Positions 16,032-23,690 of a DNA stretch of 28,976 nucleotides are shown one piece after another. Within the stretch, counting starts at the first letter, position 1; every line of letters starts with the position of its first letter. The DNA is from Planctomycetales bacterium (lineage in GTDB: Bacteria; Planctomycetota; Planctomycetia; Pirellulales; Thermoguttaceae). Below the pieces are notes generated by a model. The model saw only the letters and a program-made list of their open reading frames with translations, ran no database searches and was not told where the DNA came from. Location of the stretch: assembly GCA_007119795.1 (NCBI GenBank), contig SKOZ01000025.1, forward strand, positions 1-28,976, in the 5' to 3' direction. The position numbers and the translations under genes were made by a program.

Positions 16032-17000
16032 TCAGACCTCGGCGATCGTCTTGTCGTAGAAGTCGACGTAGTTGTCTCGCTGGTCGCTGGCCCGGGCGGC
16101 CATGGCAGTGCGGGGGTGCATGTTGAGCTGCCCGGTGATGTTGTATTGCACGTAGGGGCCCCACTCCACCGTCTCCCGCAACGGTTCCAGGTAGTCCTGC
16201 ACGAGGGCGTAAAGGGGGCGGATCTTGAACTTGGGGTTCCGCAGGAATCCGATGAGCAGCTCCATCGGGCAATTGCCGGCGCCGCGGCCCAACCCGGCCA
16301 TCGAGGCGTCGGCGAGGTTGGCCCCGTGGATGATCGCCTCGATCGTGTTGGCGAAAGCGAGTTGCTGGTTGTTGTGGGCGTGGATGCCCACCCGCTTGCC
16401 GGTCGCCTCGCCGTAGGAGAGGTATTTCTTGACGAGGATCTCGACCTGCTCGCTGTAGAGGGAGCCGAAGCTGTCGACCACCACGAGGGTGCTGGCGGGC
16501 GTCTCCGCGAGCAACTCCAGGACCTGTTCGATCTCCGTCTCCTTGGCCTGCGAGACGGCCATCAGGTTGGCGGTCACCTCGTAGCCCTTCTCGGCGGCGT
16601 CGCGGATCATGTCCACCGCCTCGGCGACCTGGTGGACGTAGAAGGCCACGCGGATGGCATCCAGCACGCTCTTGTCCTTGGGCAGGATGTCGCTCCGCCA
16701 ATCGCTCTTGCCTGCATCGGCCATCGCCGTGAGCTTCAGCGGGGTCTGGTTCTCGCCCACGATGCGGCGGATGTCGTCCTCGTCGCAGAACTTCCAGGCC
16801 CCGAACTGGTCGCGGGCGTGCAGCTTCTTCGAGGCCTTGTAGCCGATCTCCATGTAGTCGATGCCCGCAGCCACGCAGGTCTCGTAGACCGCCTTGACGA
16901 AGCCGTCCTCGAAATGATGTTCGTTGATCAATCCGCCGTCGCGGATCGTGCAGTCGAGGACCTGGAGCTCAGGGCGATAAGTGATCCAGGGGGCGGTCAC
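16032..17000 (-). CDS. HMGL-like (DRE-TIM) aldolase
   Basis: A 322-residue TIM-barrel enzyme of the HMGL-like pyruvate-aldolase superfamily. The metal and catalytic motifs are visible: LDCTIRDGGL near the N-terminus (D-x-T-x-R-D-G) and the metal-binding GIHAHNNQQLAFANT, followed by ADASMAGLGRGAGNCPMELL. The last stretch is most like 4-hydroxy-2-oxovalerate aldolases, rather than isopropylmalate or homocitrate synthases, which would be longer. The usual acylating aldehyde dehydrogenase partner is not adjacent. GTG 17000 is chosen because AGGAGA lies 8 bases upstream; the frame is open to 17063. It is convergent with the ABC operon and may cleave a product of the imported compound, but that link is only positional. 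Confidence 0.85.
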   Translation of the reverse strand: MTAPWITYRPELQVLDCTIRDGGLINEHHFEDGFVKAVYETCVAAGIDYMEIGYKASKKLHARDQFGAWKFCDEDDIRRIVGENQTPLKLTAMADAGKSDWRSDILPKDKSVLDAIRVAFYVHQVAEAVDMIRDAAEKGYEVTANLMAVSQAKETEIEQVLELLAETPASTLVVVDSFGSLYSEQVEILVKKYLSYGEATGKRVGIHAHNNQQLAFANTIEAIIHGANLADASMAGLGRGAGNCPMELLIGFLRNPKFKIRPLYALVQDYLEPLRETVEWGPYVQYNITGQLNMHPRTAMAARASDQRDNYVDFYDKTIAEV

Positions 17001-17315
17001 GGGCGCTTCTCCTGACGATGGGGGTGGGGGCTCGGTTCCAGCGGCTGGCGGGCCGCGCTTCAATTGTGGGATATACTCTGCGGCGTGCGGGCCGATTTGC
17101 CGTCCTAGGTGGGCAAAACGTCCGGGAGTCGAGTGGAGGCCGCCTGCTGAGGCCGGGTGCGGCCGGCACGACCGCGATCATCGTTCGTTCCGCGCGGAGC
17201 GCGCCGATCGTGGCAGATGTCTGTCCATCGAGCTTGGCTCTCAGTCTGTCGGCTCACTCGGGGGCTGTCAATTGGCAAGCCGCGGGCGCGCCGGGCCCGC
17301 GGGCGATCCGAAAGA

Positions 17316-17350
17316 CGCCCCCCCCGAAGGCGGGTGGCGACCGTTTTTTT
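17316..17350 (+). terminator. Terminator-like hairpin with T7 run, no gene upstream
   Basis: CGCC at 17316-17319 pairs with GGCG at 17336-17339, with further C/G pairing inside, and TTTTTTT follows at 17344-17350. It points rightwards, but no plus-strand gene was found before it. Confidence 0.4.
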
Positions 17351-17420
17351 GCGAACCGCTGCCACCCATCTCGTAACCTTTAACTGATACCCGGTCCATT
17401 TGTTTCGCGCCAAGGAAACG

Positions 17421-17449
17421 ACAAACCCCGCCGTCTCCATCCGGCGGGG
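17421..17449 (-). terminator. Rho-independent-type terminator of the 88-residue gene
   Basis: On the minus strand, CCCCGCCG, an 8-base loop and CGGCGGGG are followed by TTTGT. It starts 10 bases after the stop of the small gene ending at 17459. Confidence 0.7.
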
Positions 17450-17458
17450 CGTGGTCGT

Positions 17459-17725
17459 TCAGAACGTCGGCAGATGCTCGACTCGACACTGTGTGGCAAG
17501 CTTCTTGGCAGCGCGCTTCTGTTCCCCCCGCGAGCCATCGAAATAGACGTTGGCGTGTGCCGTATTATCAGGACGGTTCGGATCCGGCTCGTGCCTGGCG
17601 TCAAACCCAATAGACCGCGCGCTGCCACAGCAAAACGACACAACCCCGCCTTCAGGCCTCCCTAGGATTGTCTGCTCATCGGGCGAATCCATCTTAGTCC
17701 ATTCTACCGGGAAGTTTTGCTGCAT
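17459..17725 (-). CDS. Small hypothetical protein
   Basis: Not recognised. 88 residues from ATG 17725 with TGGAG 5 bases upstream; an in-frame ATG at 17692 would give 77. It is judged real because its composition is balanced (unlike the surrounding Arg/Pro/Ala-rich shadow frames), it has a Shine-Dalgarno, and a good terminator follows its stop. The C-terminal half, with EPDPNRPDNTAHANVYF and then a basic helix QKRAAKKLATQC, resembles small bacterial proteins with a PDP...N-x-AHA...KKLA pattern of unknown role. Two adjacent Cys (FCCG) lie mid-chain. It stands alone in a kilobase otherwise free of genes. It could also be the surviving 3' part of a longer gene. Confidence 0.6.
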   Translation of the reverse strand: MQQNFPVEWTKMDSPDEQTILGRPEGGVVSFCCGSARSIGFDARHEPDPNRPDNTAHANVYFDGSRGEQKRAAKKLATQCRVEHLPTF

Positions 17726-18133
17726 GGTGGCTCCATTGGCATTCGCGACTGGGAGGTGGTCCGGACGAGGGCAGCCTTCTCAGCCGCTCGGGGCTGGACA
17801 ATTCCCGCCACCCTGTGTTCTCGGCGGATCCGCGGCTCCCGCTGGCAATTACTGACCGGAGATCCGCACCTACTCTGTGGCGGGGGGCGAGCCCGCCACA
17901 AGCAACGGAGACCGACGTGTTCCTCTCGCGGGTCGCCGACCGCAATTGCCCTCTTCCGGCGAACCCGCCGCGCTCGAAGTGCCTCCTTCGCTCAGGCCCC
18001 TCGCGCCGCACTGCCCGGCCTGAGCCAGGCCGGAACGATGGCAGCCCGCGGGAAATCCCCGCTTGAACTCTCGAAAGCAACCGCGTATCTTATATAGGTT
18101 TACGAGTCCCCCCACCCTTTGGAGGTGTCACCC
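17726..18133. other. 408-bp gap upstream of ilvB
   Basis: No gene seen. It contains a hairpin GTGGCGGG/CCCGCCAC at about 17877-17899 and, at its right end, the ilvB promoter. I see no T-box or leader peptide rich in branched-chain codons. Confidence 0.5.
18063..18091 (+). promoter_or_regulatory. ilvB: Sigma70-type promoter of ilvB
   Basis: TTGAAC at 18063-18068, exactly 17 bases, then TATCTT at 18086-18091 (a TATATA overlaps just after). Transcription would begin near 18098, giving a leader of only about 36 bases, too short for attenuation. Confidence 0.6.
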
Positions 18134-19948
18134 GTGGCGATGGCGTCCAAGAAATCCAGCGCTCCGGTCCCACAGCCTGCGACTCCCCCTGTCATCCCTC
18201 CGCAAAGCGAGCCCGTCACCGGCGCCGATGTGGTGGTGCAGAGTCTCGTCAACCATGGTGTGGACACTGTATTTGCCTATCCCGGCGGCGCCAGCATGCC
18301 GCTCCACCAGGCGCTGACCCGGTTTCGCGACAAGATCCGGGTGGTCCTCCCCCGCCAGGAGCAGGGCGGCGGATTCGCGGCGCAGGGCTATGCGCGCAGT
18401 ACAGGGAAGATCGGCGTGTGCATGGCCACCAGCGGGCCCGGGGCCACGAATCTCGTCACGGCCATCGCCGACGCCAAGCTGGACAGCATTCCCATGCTCG
18501 CCATCACCGGGCAGGTGGGCACGGCGGTGATCGGCTCCGACGCCTTCCAGGAGACGCCCATCGTCGAGGTCTGCCGCTCCGTCACCAAGCACCACTATCT
18601 GGTCACCGACCCGACCGACCTGGCTCGCGTCGTCCGCGAGGCCTTCCACATCGCTACCACGGGGCGGCCGGGGCCGGTTCTCATCGACCTGCCCAAGAAC
18701 GTACAGCTCGCCCAGGTGGTCCCCGACTACCAGTGCCCGATGCAGCTTCCCGGGTATCACGTCGGCAGGCGCCGCGCCACCCCCCAGCAGGTCCTCGCCA
18801 TCGCCGCCGCAATCCGCAAGGCGAAGCGCCCCGTGATCTACGCCGGCGGCGGCGTGATCGCCGCGGGGGCCAGCGAGGAGCTTCGCGAGCTGGTGGCCAG
18901 AACGGATATCCCGGTGACCATGACCATCATGGGCTTGGGAAGCTTCCCCGGCGACGACCCCCGCTCGCTGGACATGCTGGGAATGCACGGCAGCGTCTAC
19001 GCGAACTACGCCGTCAACGAGTGCGACCTCCTCCTGGCGCTGGGAGTCCGCTTCGACGACCGGGTGACCGGCAAGGTGAGCGAGTTCGCCAAACACGCCA
19101 CGGTCGTCCACGTGGACGTCGACGACTCGGAGATCAACAAGGTCAAGGCCGCCCACATCCCCGTGGCCGGTGACGTGAAAGAGGTCCTGGCCGACCTGAA
19201 CAAGGTGGTCGAACCGCCCGACAACGACCTCTCCGAATGGCACAAGCGCATCGACGCCTGGAAGACCGCCGACCCCTTATCCTATAACGAGGAGTATCCC
19301 GGCATCCTGCCCCAACACGCGATCCACGAGCTCTCGCGGCTCACCCGCCACCGCGACACGGTCATCACCGTGGGGGTGGGCCAGCACCAGATGTGGGCGG
19401 CCCAGTTCTACAAGTTCCGCCGGCCGCGGCGGTGGCTCTCGAGCTCCGGGCTGGGGACCATGGGCTTCGGCCTCCCGGCCGCCATGGGAGCCAAGGTGGC
19501 CAACCCCGATGCCCTGGTCGTCGACATCGACGGCGACGGCAGCTTGCTGATGAACGTTCAGGAGATGGCCACCTGCCACTGCGAGAAGATCCCCGTCAAA
19601 GTCATGCTGTTGAACAACATGCACCTGGGAATGGTCGTGCAGTGGGAGGACCGCTTCCATGCCGCCAACCGCGCCCACACCTACCTGGGCCCCATCGACC
19701 ACCCGGAGGCCGTCGGCCAGGGCGACGGGATCACACCCCAAGTCCGCTATCCGGACTTCGTGTCCGTAGCCCGCAGCTTCCTCTGGCAGGCCCGCCATGT
19801 CCGTGAGAAGGACGAGTTGACCGAGGCGATCACTGAGATGATCGCCGCCGAGGGACCGTTCCTCCTCGAAGTCCAGGTTCCCTACCAGGAACACGTACTG
19901 CCGATGATTCCCTCGGGCATGACCGTCCACGACCTCATCCGCCGGTAG
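18134..19948 (+). CDS. ilvB: Acetolactate synthase large (catalytic) subunit
   Basis: A 604-residue thiamine-diphosphate enzyme that condenses two pyruvates to acetolactate (valine/leucine), or pyruvate with 2-oxobutyrate (isoleucine). The N-terminal PYR domain has the catalytic Glu in [16 protein letters not shown] (Glu76) and SGPGATNL. The central domain carries [17 protein letters not shown]. The C-terminal PP domain has the ThDP/Mg motif [17 protein letters not shown] ending in LLNN. About 25 extra Pro/Ala residues precede the first domain. GTG 18134 is 8 bases after GGAGG; ATG 18140 is the alternative. The regulatory subunit ilvN and ilvC are not next to it; the following gene is convergent bioB. 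Confidence 0.96.
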   Translation: MAMASKKSSAPVPQPATPPVIPPQSEPVTGADVVVQSLVNHGVDTVFAYPGGASMPLHQALTRFRDKIRVVLPRQEQGGGFAAQGYARSTGKIGVCMATSGPGATNLVTAIADAKLDSIPMLAITGQVGTAVIGSDAFQETPIVEVCRSVTKHHYLVTDPTDLARVVREAFHIATTGRPGPVLIDLPKNVQLAQVVPDYQCPMQLPGYHVGRRRATPQQVLAIAAAIRKAKRPVIYAGGGVIAAGASEELRELVARTDIPVTMTIMGLGSFPGDDPRSLDMLGMHGSVYANYAVNECDLLLALGVRFDDRVTGKVSEFAKHATVVHVDVDDSEINKVKAAHIPVAGDVKEVLADLNKVVEPPDNDLSEWHKRIDAWKTADPLSYNEEYPGILPQHAIHELSRLTRHRDTVITVGVGQHQMWAAQFYKFRRPRRWLSSSGLGTMGFGLPAAMGAKVANPDALVVDIDGDGSLLMNVQEMATCHCEKIPVKVMLLNNMHLGMVVQWEDRFHAANRAHTYLGPIDHPEAVGQGDGITPQVRYPDFVSVARSFLWQARHVREKDELTEAITEMIAAEGPFLLEVQVPYQEHVLPMIPSGMTVHDLIRR

Positions 19949-20025
19949 TGGTTTCGGTGGGCAGGCAGCATCGTCAATCGTCTTCCCCAGCTCGCGCCGC
20001 CCCCTGTTCCCGGAAACGACGTTCG

Positions 20026-20050
20026 GAAGGGGAGGAGAGGGAGGGGGGGC
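20026..20050 (+). other. G-quadruplex-like run between ilvB and bioB
   Basis: Four G-tracts (20029-20032, 20039-20041, 20043-20045, 20047-20049) with loops of 6, 1 and 1 bases, in the 190-bp convergent gap. Confidence 0.45.
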
Positions 20051-20138
20051 GAGGTAGCATGGGTCGCGGCAGGTTCTCGAAGAGGTGCTCAGGGCACGAC
20101 CCGCGGCAACGCGAATACCGCCAGCCGGCGATTTCCCG

Positions 20139-21200
20139 TCACCCCTCTTCGGCCAGGCGGGCGCCGTCGAGTACGACCGAGAATCCCAGGTCTTCGATCA
20201 TGCGATAATCCTCTTCCGCGGGCTGGCCCTCTGTCGTCAGATAGTCGCCCACGAAGATCGAGTTGGCCGCATAGAGACCGAGTGCCTGGAGGTTCTTCAG
20301 GTGCGTCTCGCGCCCCGCGGCGATCCGCAGCTCACAGCGGGGAACCGCCAGCCGCAAGAGCGCCAGCGCCTTCAGGCAGTAGACCGGGGTCAGCCGCGCC
20401 GGGCCCTCGAGGGGAGTCCCCGGAATGGGATTGAGGAAGTTCAGCGGCACGGCCTCGGCCTCGAGCTCGGCCAGCGTGAGCGCCATGTCGACGACGTCTT
20501 CGTCCTCTTCGCCGAGACCGACGATGCCACCGCAGCAGAGCTCGAGCCCCGCCTCGCGGGCCACCCGCAGTGTGGCCAGGCGGTCGTCGAAGCTGTGCGT
20601 CGAGCAGATGGTGGGGTAGAAGCGGCGGCTGGTATTGAGGTTGTGATTCACGCGGTCCACCCCCGCGGCCTTCAGCCGCGCCGCCTGGCCGGCATCGAGC
20701 AGCCCCGGCGAGACGCAGATGCTCAGCGGGTACTGCCCCTTGATCTGCGGCACGATTTCGCACAAGGCGTGCATCTCCCGCGGCGTGGGGCTGCGGCCGG
20801 AAATGACGATGCAATAGGTCTTCGCCTGCCGTTCGGCCGCCAGGCGGGCCCCATCGAGGACCTTCTCCGCCGAGAGGATGTTGTACTTGGGGATCTCCGC
20901 CCGCGAGATCCGCGACTGCGAGCAATAGCCGCAGTCCTCCGGACAGATGCCGCTCTTGGCGTTGATGAGGAAGTTGAGGTGCACGCGGCTGCCGAAGTGG
21001 CGGTAGCGGATACGGTACGCGGCCGCAAGCAGGTCGAGCAACTCCTCCGCGCCGCTGCGGAGCACCGCAAGGCCCTCCTCGCGGGTGAGGCCGTGGCCGG
21101 CCAGAACCTGCTGGGCGAGGGTGTGCCATCGGCTTTCGGCGGGCGGCGCGGCCGAAGGGATGGGGGGACGTCGAGGATCGTGGACCGAGAAAGTATTCAT
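20139..21200 (-). CDS. bioB: Biotin synthase
   Basis: A 353-residue radical-SAM enzyme that inserts sulfur into dethiobiotin in the last step of biotin synthesis. The SAM 4Fe-4S motif is CPEDCGYC (Cys86, 90, 93). Further family blocks are NINAKSG-type INAKSGICPE, YNILSAEKVLDGA, VNHNLNTSRRFYP, CCGGIVGLGE, NFLNPIPGTPLEG and RIAAGRE, with NSIFVGDYLTT near the end. The length is normal. ATG 21200 is preferred because the residues before it look non-coding; ATG 21248 is possible, and TAGAAT just upstream of that could be a -10 element. No other bio genes are adjacent. Confidence 0.95.
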   Translation of the reverse strand: MNTFSVHDPRRPPIPSAAPPAESRWHTLAQQVLAGHGLTREEGLAVLRSGAEELLDLLAAAYRIRYRHFGSRVHLNFLINAKSGICPEDCGYCSQSRISRAEIPKYNILSAEKVLDGARLAAERQAKTYCIVISGRSPTPREMHALCEIVPQIKGQYPLSICVSPGLLDAGQAARLKAAGVDRVNHNLNTSRRFYPTICSTHSFDDRLATLRVAREAGLELCCGGIVGLGEEDEDVVDMALTLAELEAEAVPLNFLNPIPGTPLEGPARLTPVYCLKALALLRLAVPRCELRIAAGRETHLKNLQALGLYAANSIFVGDYLTTEGQPAEEDYRMIEDLGFSVVLDGARLAEEG

Positions 21201-21314
21201 GCAGGCGTCGCGGGGGCGTTGGGAGGCGGCGCAGTCAGAAAGACACATATTCTAGCGGCAACGAACCGGGGACGAGAAGGGGCCTGCCGCTCCGTTGCCG
21301 CAGCGCGTTCGGGA

Positions 21315-21890
21315 TCAACGGGCCAGCCCCCGCTGGGCGGCCACGTCGCGGAGGCGGATTTCGATCCAGCGCATGAGGCCGTAGGCGGTCGGCCAGTGGA
21401 GGCCCATCCCCAGGATCAGGACAATCGCCACCGCCAGCGAGAGCATCTGCCCCTCGACGAGGTGGAAGACCAGATTGACGAAGACCGCGCCCTCGACCAG
21501 GACCGCGGATAGGAGGGTTATGTTGAAGTAGACTCGCGCCAGGCGGAAGGCGTCGCGCTCGATCCCCTCGGGCGGGCGCTCGGGGGACGAACCCGCGCCA
21601 GCCCGCACGCCGGGCGGGTCCTTCCCTTCGGCTACGGCTTTCACGCCTCGGGCGATGAGCGTCGAGCGGAGCACCAGGCGAGCGCCGAGGGTCATCACGG
21701 CCACGAACAGCCCCACGAGGCTGAGAACGGGGGTGGCGGCCTCGTCCGCGACGGCCTCCTCCGGGCCCCGGCCGGCGGCCATCACCATCGCCACCGTGAG
21801 AAAGACCACGCAGCCGAGGATCAGCGAGGCGACGAGGATTTGGAGCATCCGCACCATCGCGGACATCTGCGGTGTGGGTTCTTCGTACAT
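21315..21890 (-). CDS. Four-segment membrane protein of unknown function
   Basis: Not recognised. 191 residues from ATG 21890, with a G-rich Shine-Dalgarno (AGGGGGGG) upstream. Four hydrophobic segments are visible: about 15-38 (LQILVASLILGCVVFLTVAM), 53-73 (TPVLSLVGLFVAVMTLGARL), 122-142 (FNITLLSAVLVEGAVFVNLV) and 148-168 (LSLAVAIVLILGMGLHWP). A hydrophilic Gly/Pro-rich loop lies between the second and third, and the C-terminus is basic (RWIEIRLRDVAAQRG). The pattern is a two-plus-two hairpin membrane protein, common among planctomycete hypotheticals. It sits between bioB and the YjbQ gene on the same strand, but gaps of about 90-115 bases leave co-transcription open. Confidence 0.75.
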   Translation of the reverse strand: MYEEPTPQMSAMVRMLQILVASLILGCVVFLTVAMVMAAGRGPEEAVADEAATPVLSLVGLFVAVMTLGARLVLRSTLIARGVKAVAEGKDPPGVRAGAGSSPERPPEGIERDAFRLARVYFNITLLSAVLVEGAVFVNLVFHLVEGQMLSLAVAIVLILGMGLHWPTAYGLMRWIEIRLRDVAAQRGLAR

Positions 21891-21982
21891 CGGTCCCCCC
21901 CTGTCAGGTCATTCGTGCCATTCGTGCTCCTGCCGGTCCGTCGGCCCGCGGCCGATCGTCTCGGCAGCACGCGCCCCGGCGG

Positions 21983-22405
21983 TTATTCGCCGATGACCTT
22001 GACGAGCACCCGCTTGGGGCGGCGGCCGTCGAACTCGCCGTAGAAGATCTGTTCCCAGGGGCCCAGGTCGAGCTTGCCGTCGGTGACGGCGACGACGACC
22101 TCGCGGCCCATGATCTGCCGCTTGAGGTGGGCATCGCCGTTGTCCTCACCGGTGCGGTTGTGGCGGTAGCGTTCGGGCGAGGGGTCGAAGGGCGCCAGCC
22201 GCTCGAGCCACTCCTTGTAGTCCTCATGGAGCCCGGGCTCGTCATCGTTGATGAAGACGGAGGCCGTGATGTGCATGGCGTTGCACAAGACGAGTCCCTC
22301 GCTGACACCGCTTTGCGACACCGCCTTCTCCACTGCCGCAGTGATGTTCACGAAGTCCATCCGCCGGCCGACGTTCATCGTCAGGTACTGGGTGTGGGCA
22401 AGCAT
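21983..22405 (-). CDS. YjbQ/UPF0047 family protein
   Basis: A 140-residue protein, the normal length of the YjbQ (UPF0047) family. The conserved core is visible: [29 protein letters not shown], then [21 protein letters not shown], and [16 protein letters not shown] near the end. The His residues in these blocks bind metal in known structures. Members have weak thiamine-phosphate synthase activity in complementation tests; the true role is unsettled. ATG 22405 follows a weak GGAAC/GAGG site; the frame extends upstream to 22534 through non-conserved sequence. Confidence 0.93.
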   Translation of the reverse strand: MLAHTQYLTMNVGRRMDFVNITAAVEKAVSQSGVSEGLVLCNAMHITASVFINDDEPGLHEDYKEWLERLAPFDPSPERYRHNRTGEDNGDAHLKRQIMGREVVVAVTDGKLDLGPWEQIFYGEFDGRRPKRVLVKVIGE

Positions 22406-22512
22406 CGTTCCGGACCTCGATACGCGGGAGAAAGGGGGACGCACCGGCTGCGCCTCCGGCCGCTTTCGGACCATTGTATCGGCGCTCCCCCAGCATGGGG
22501 AAGGGGGTGAAG

Positions 22513-22669
22513 TAGTGGCTGGTGGCTGGTACAAGTCTCGTTGCGAAGGTGCAAGGTGGCTCTTGAACCGGAAAGAAGGAGCGACACAGAGGAGAGGAAT
22601 GGGGCAGAAGAATTATGCGGCTGCCGCTTCTCCGCGCGCCTCGGGCGCGTCACCAGCCACCAGCCACTA
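22513..22669. repeat. 18-bp perfect inverted repeats flanking a 121-bp spacer
   Basis: TAGTGGCTGGTGGCTGGT at 22513-22530 is the exact reverse complement of 22652-22669. Each arm is itself built from TGGCTGG/AGTGGC units, and the right side carries one more unit to 22677. The right arm contains the TAG stop of the GHMP-kinase gene. The 121-bp interior has no frame of note. It resembles a MITE-like or scattered planctomycete repeat; no target-site duplication is evident. Confidence 0.75.
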
Positions 22670-23680
22670 GCCACTACTCCACCGGGGGCGGAGCACGCGG
22701 CAGCCGATCGCAGTCAGTGCGGCCTCGATGCGGCGGAAGGCGGCCTCGTCGGGATAGGTCCCCACAATGGCCCCGCCGGAACCGGCGAACTTGGCCGTTC
22801 CCCCCGCGGCGCGGGCCCGCTCGATCATCTCCACGTGCTCCCGGGGGAGGCGGCAGATGGAACGGCGAAGATCGAAATTGGCATCCATCAGAGCGCCCAG
22901 CCGCTCCGCCTCCCCGCGGAGCAGGGCCTCGCGAGCTTCCTCGGCCAGGGCGGCGAACCGCCGCATCGCCTCGACCACCGCCGGCTCGCCCGCCTGGAAG
23001 CGGGCTCGAAGATTGCTGTGGAAGACCTCCGTAGGCTCGCTCACCTCGGCGCTGAAGGCCAGGTAGATCGGCGGTAGCAAGGCCATCTCGAGCGGCTCGT
23101 AGCGGCCATGCATAAGGCCGCACCGCTCCACCATCTGCTCGGGAGCGAAGTCCATGTAGGTCAGCCCGTCATAGACTTGAGCCACTCGATCCTGCAGACC
23201 GGCGGCGATGCCCAACTCCTCCGCCTCCACGGCCAGGGCCAGCGAGGGCTGCACCTCGCGGGGGATATTCACCCCGTAGAACTCGATCAGGCAGCGAAGC
23301 GTGGCCACGATGATGGCGCTCGATCCGGCCAGACCGACCTGGCGGGGAATGTTGCTGTCGTAGCGGACGGAAAAGGTTCGATCGTGAAGGGGGATCTGCT
23401 GCCGGCGGCAGTGCTCGACAAACCTCTTGATCGTCGCCTTCACCAGGCGGATGCCGCCGTAGTAGCCGTGGAGCTTCACGTCCCGGTAGAGGTCCTCCAC
23501 CGAGCGGAAGCGGACCTGGTCGAGACGGCTGATGACGATCTCGACCTCATCCCACTCGTAGAGTACCACTTCGGCGAAAAAGTCATCGAAGGCTGCGGAG
23601 ATGGTCTTGCCGCCGTAGCCGTCCGAGGGGTTGCCGACGAGGCCGGCGCGGGCGCGGGCCCGTTTGCGGATCAGCAGCAT
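22667..23680 (-). CDS. GHMP kinase, glucuronokinase-like
   Basis: A 337-residue sugar 1-kinase of the GHMP superfamily. It has an N-terminal RARAGLVGNPSDGYGGKTIS, the phosphate-binding loop IPRQVGLAGSSAI (111-123), AGLQDRVAQVY (160-170, with the likely catalytic Asp164) and the C-terminal FAGSGGAIVG (298-307). The blocks GYYGGIRL, YDSNIPRQ, GLQDRVAQVY and the late NFDLRR closely match what I remember of plant glucuronokinase, which makes glucuronate-1-phosphate. Heptose or other 1-kinases are alternatives. ATG 23680 has AAAGGGGG 6 bases upstream, overlapping the stop of the GalU-like gene only 10 bases before it, so the two are one operon. The stop codon lies inside an inverted repeat. Confidence 0.88.
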   Translation of the reverse strand: MLLIRKRARARAGLVGNPSDGYGGKTISAAFDDFFAEVVLYEWDEVEIVISRLDQVRFRSVEDLYRDVKLHGYYGGIRLVKATIKRFVEHCRRQQIPLHDRTFSVRYDSNIPRQVGLAGSSAIIVATLRCLIEFYGVNIPREVQPSLALAVEAEELGIAAGLQDRVAQVYDGLTYMDFAPEQMVERCGLMHGRYEPLEMALLPPIYLAFSAEVSEPTEVFHSNLRARFQAGEPAVVEAMRRFAALAEEAREALLRGEAERLGALMDANFDLRRSICRLPREHVEMIERARAAGGTAKFAGSGGAIVGTYPDEAAFRRIEAALTAIGCRVLRPRWSSG

Positions 23681-23690
23681 GACGCCCCCT

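Larger units (their letters stand above)
17001..17458. other. 458-bp gap with hairpins and an orphan terminator-like site
   Basis: No convincing gene. It holds TATACT on the plus strand at 17072-17077 (read on the minus strand, TATATC at 17070-17075, a possible -10 for the aldolase). It also holds a perfect 8-bp stem, CCGCGGGC/GCCCGCGG at 17280-17287 and 17295-17302. A GC hairpin followed by seven T's lies at 17316-17350. The minus-strand terminator at 17421-17449 belongs to the next small gene. Confidence 0.5.

Noticed and set aside
14959..16701. 580-codon minus-strand frame across the binding protein and aldolase
   Set aside because: Composition is a shadow of the two real genes and it shows no domain.
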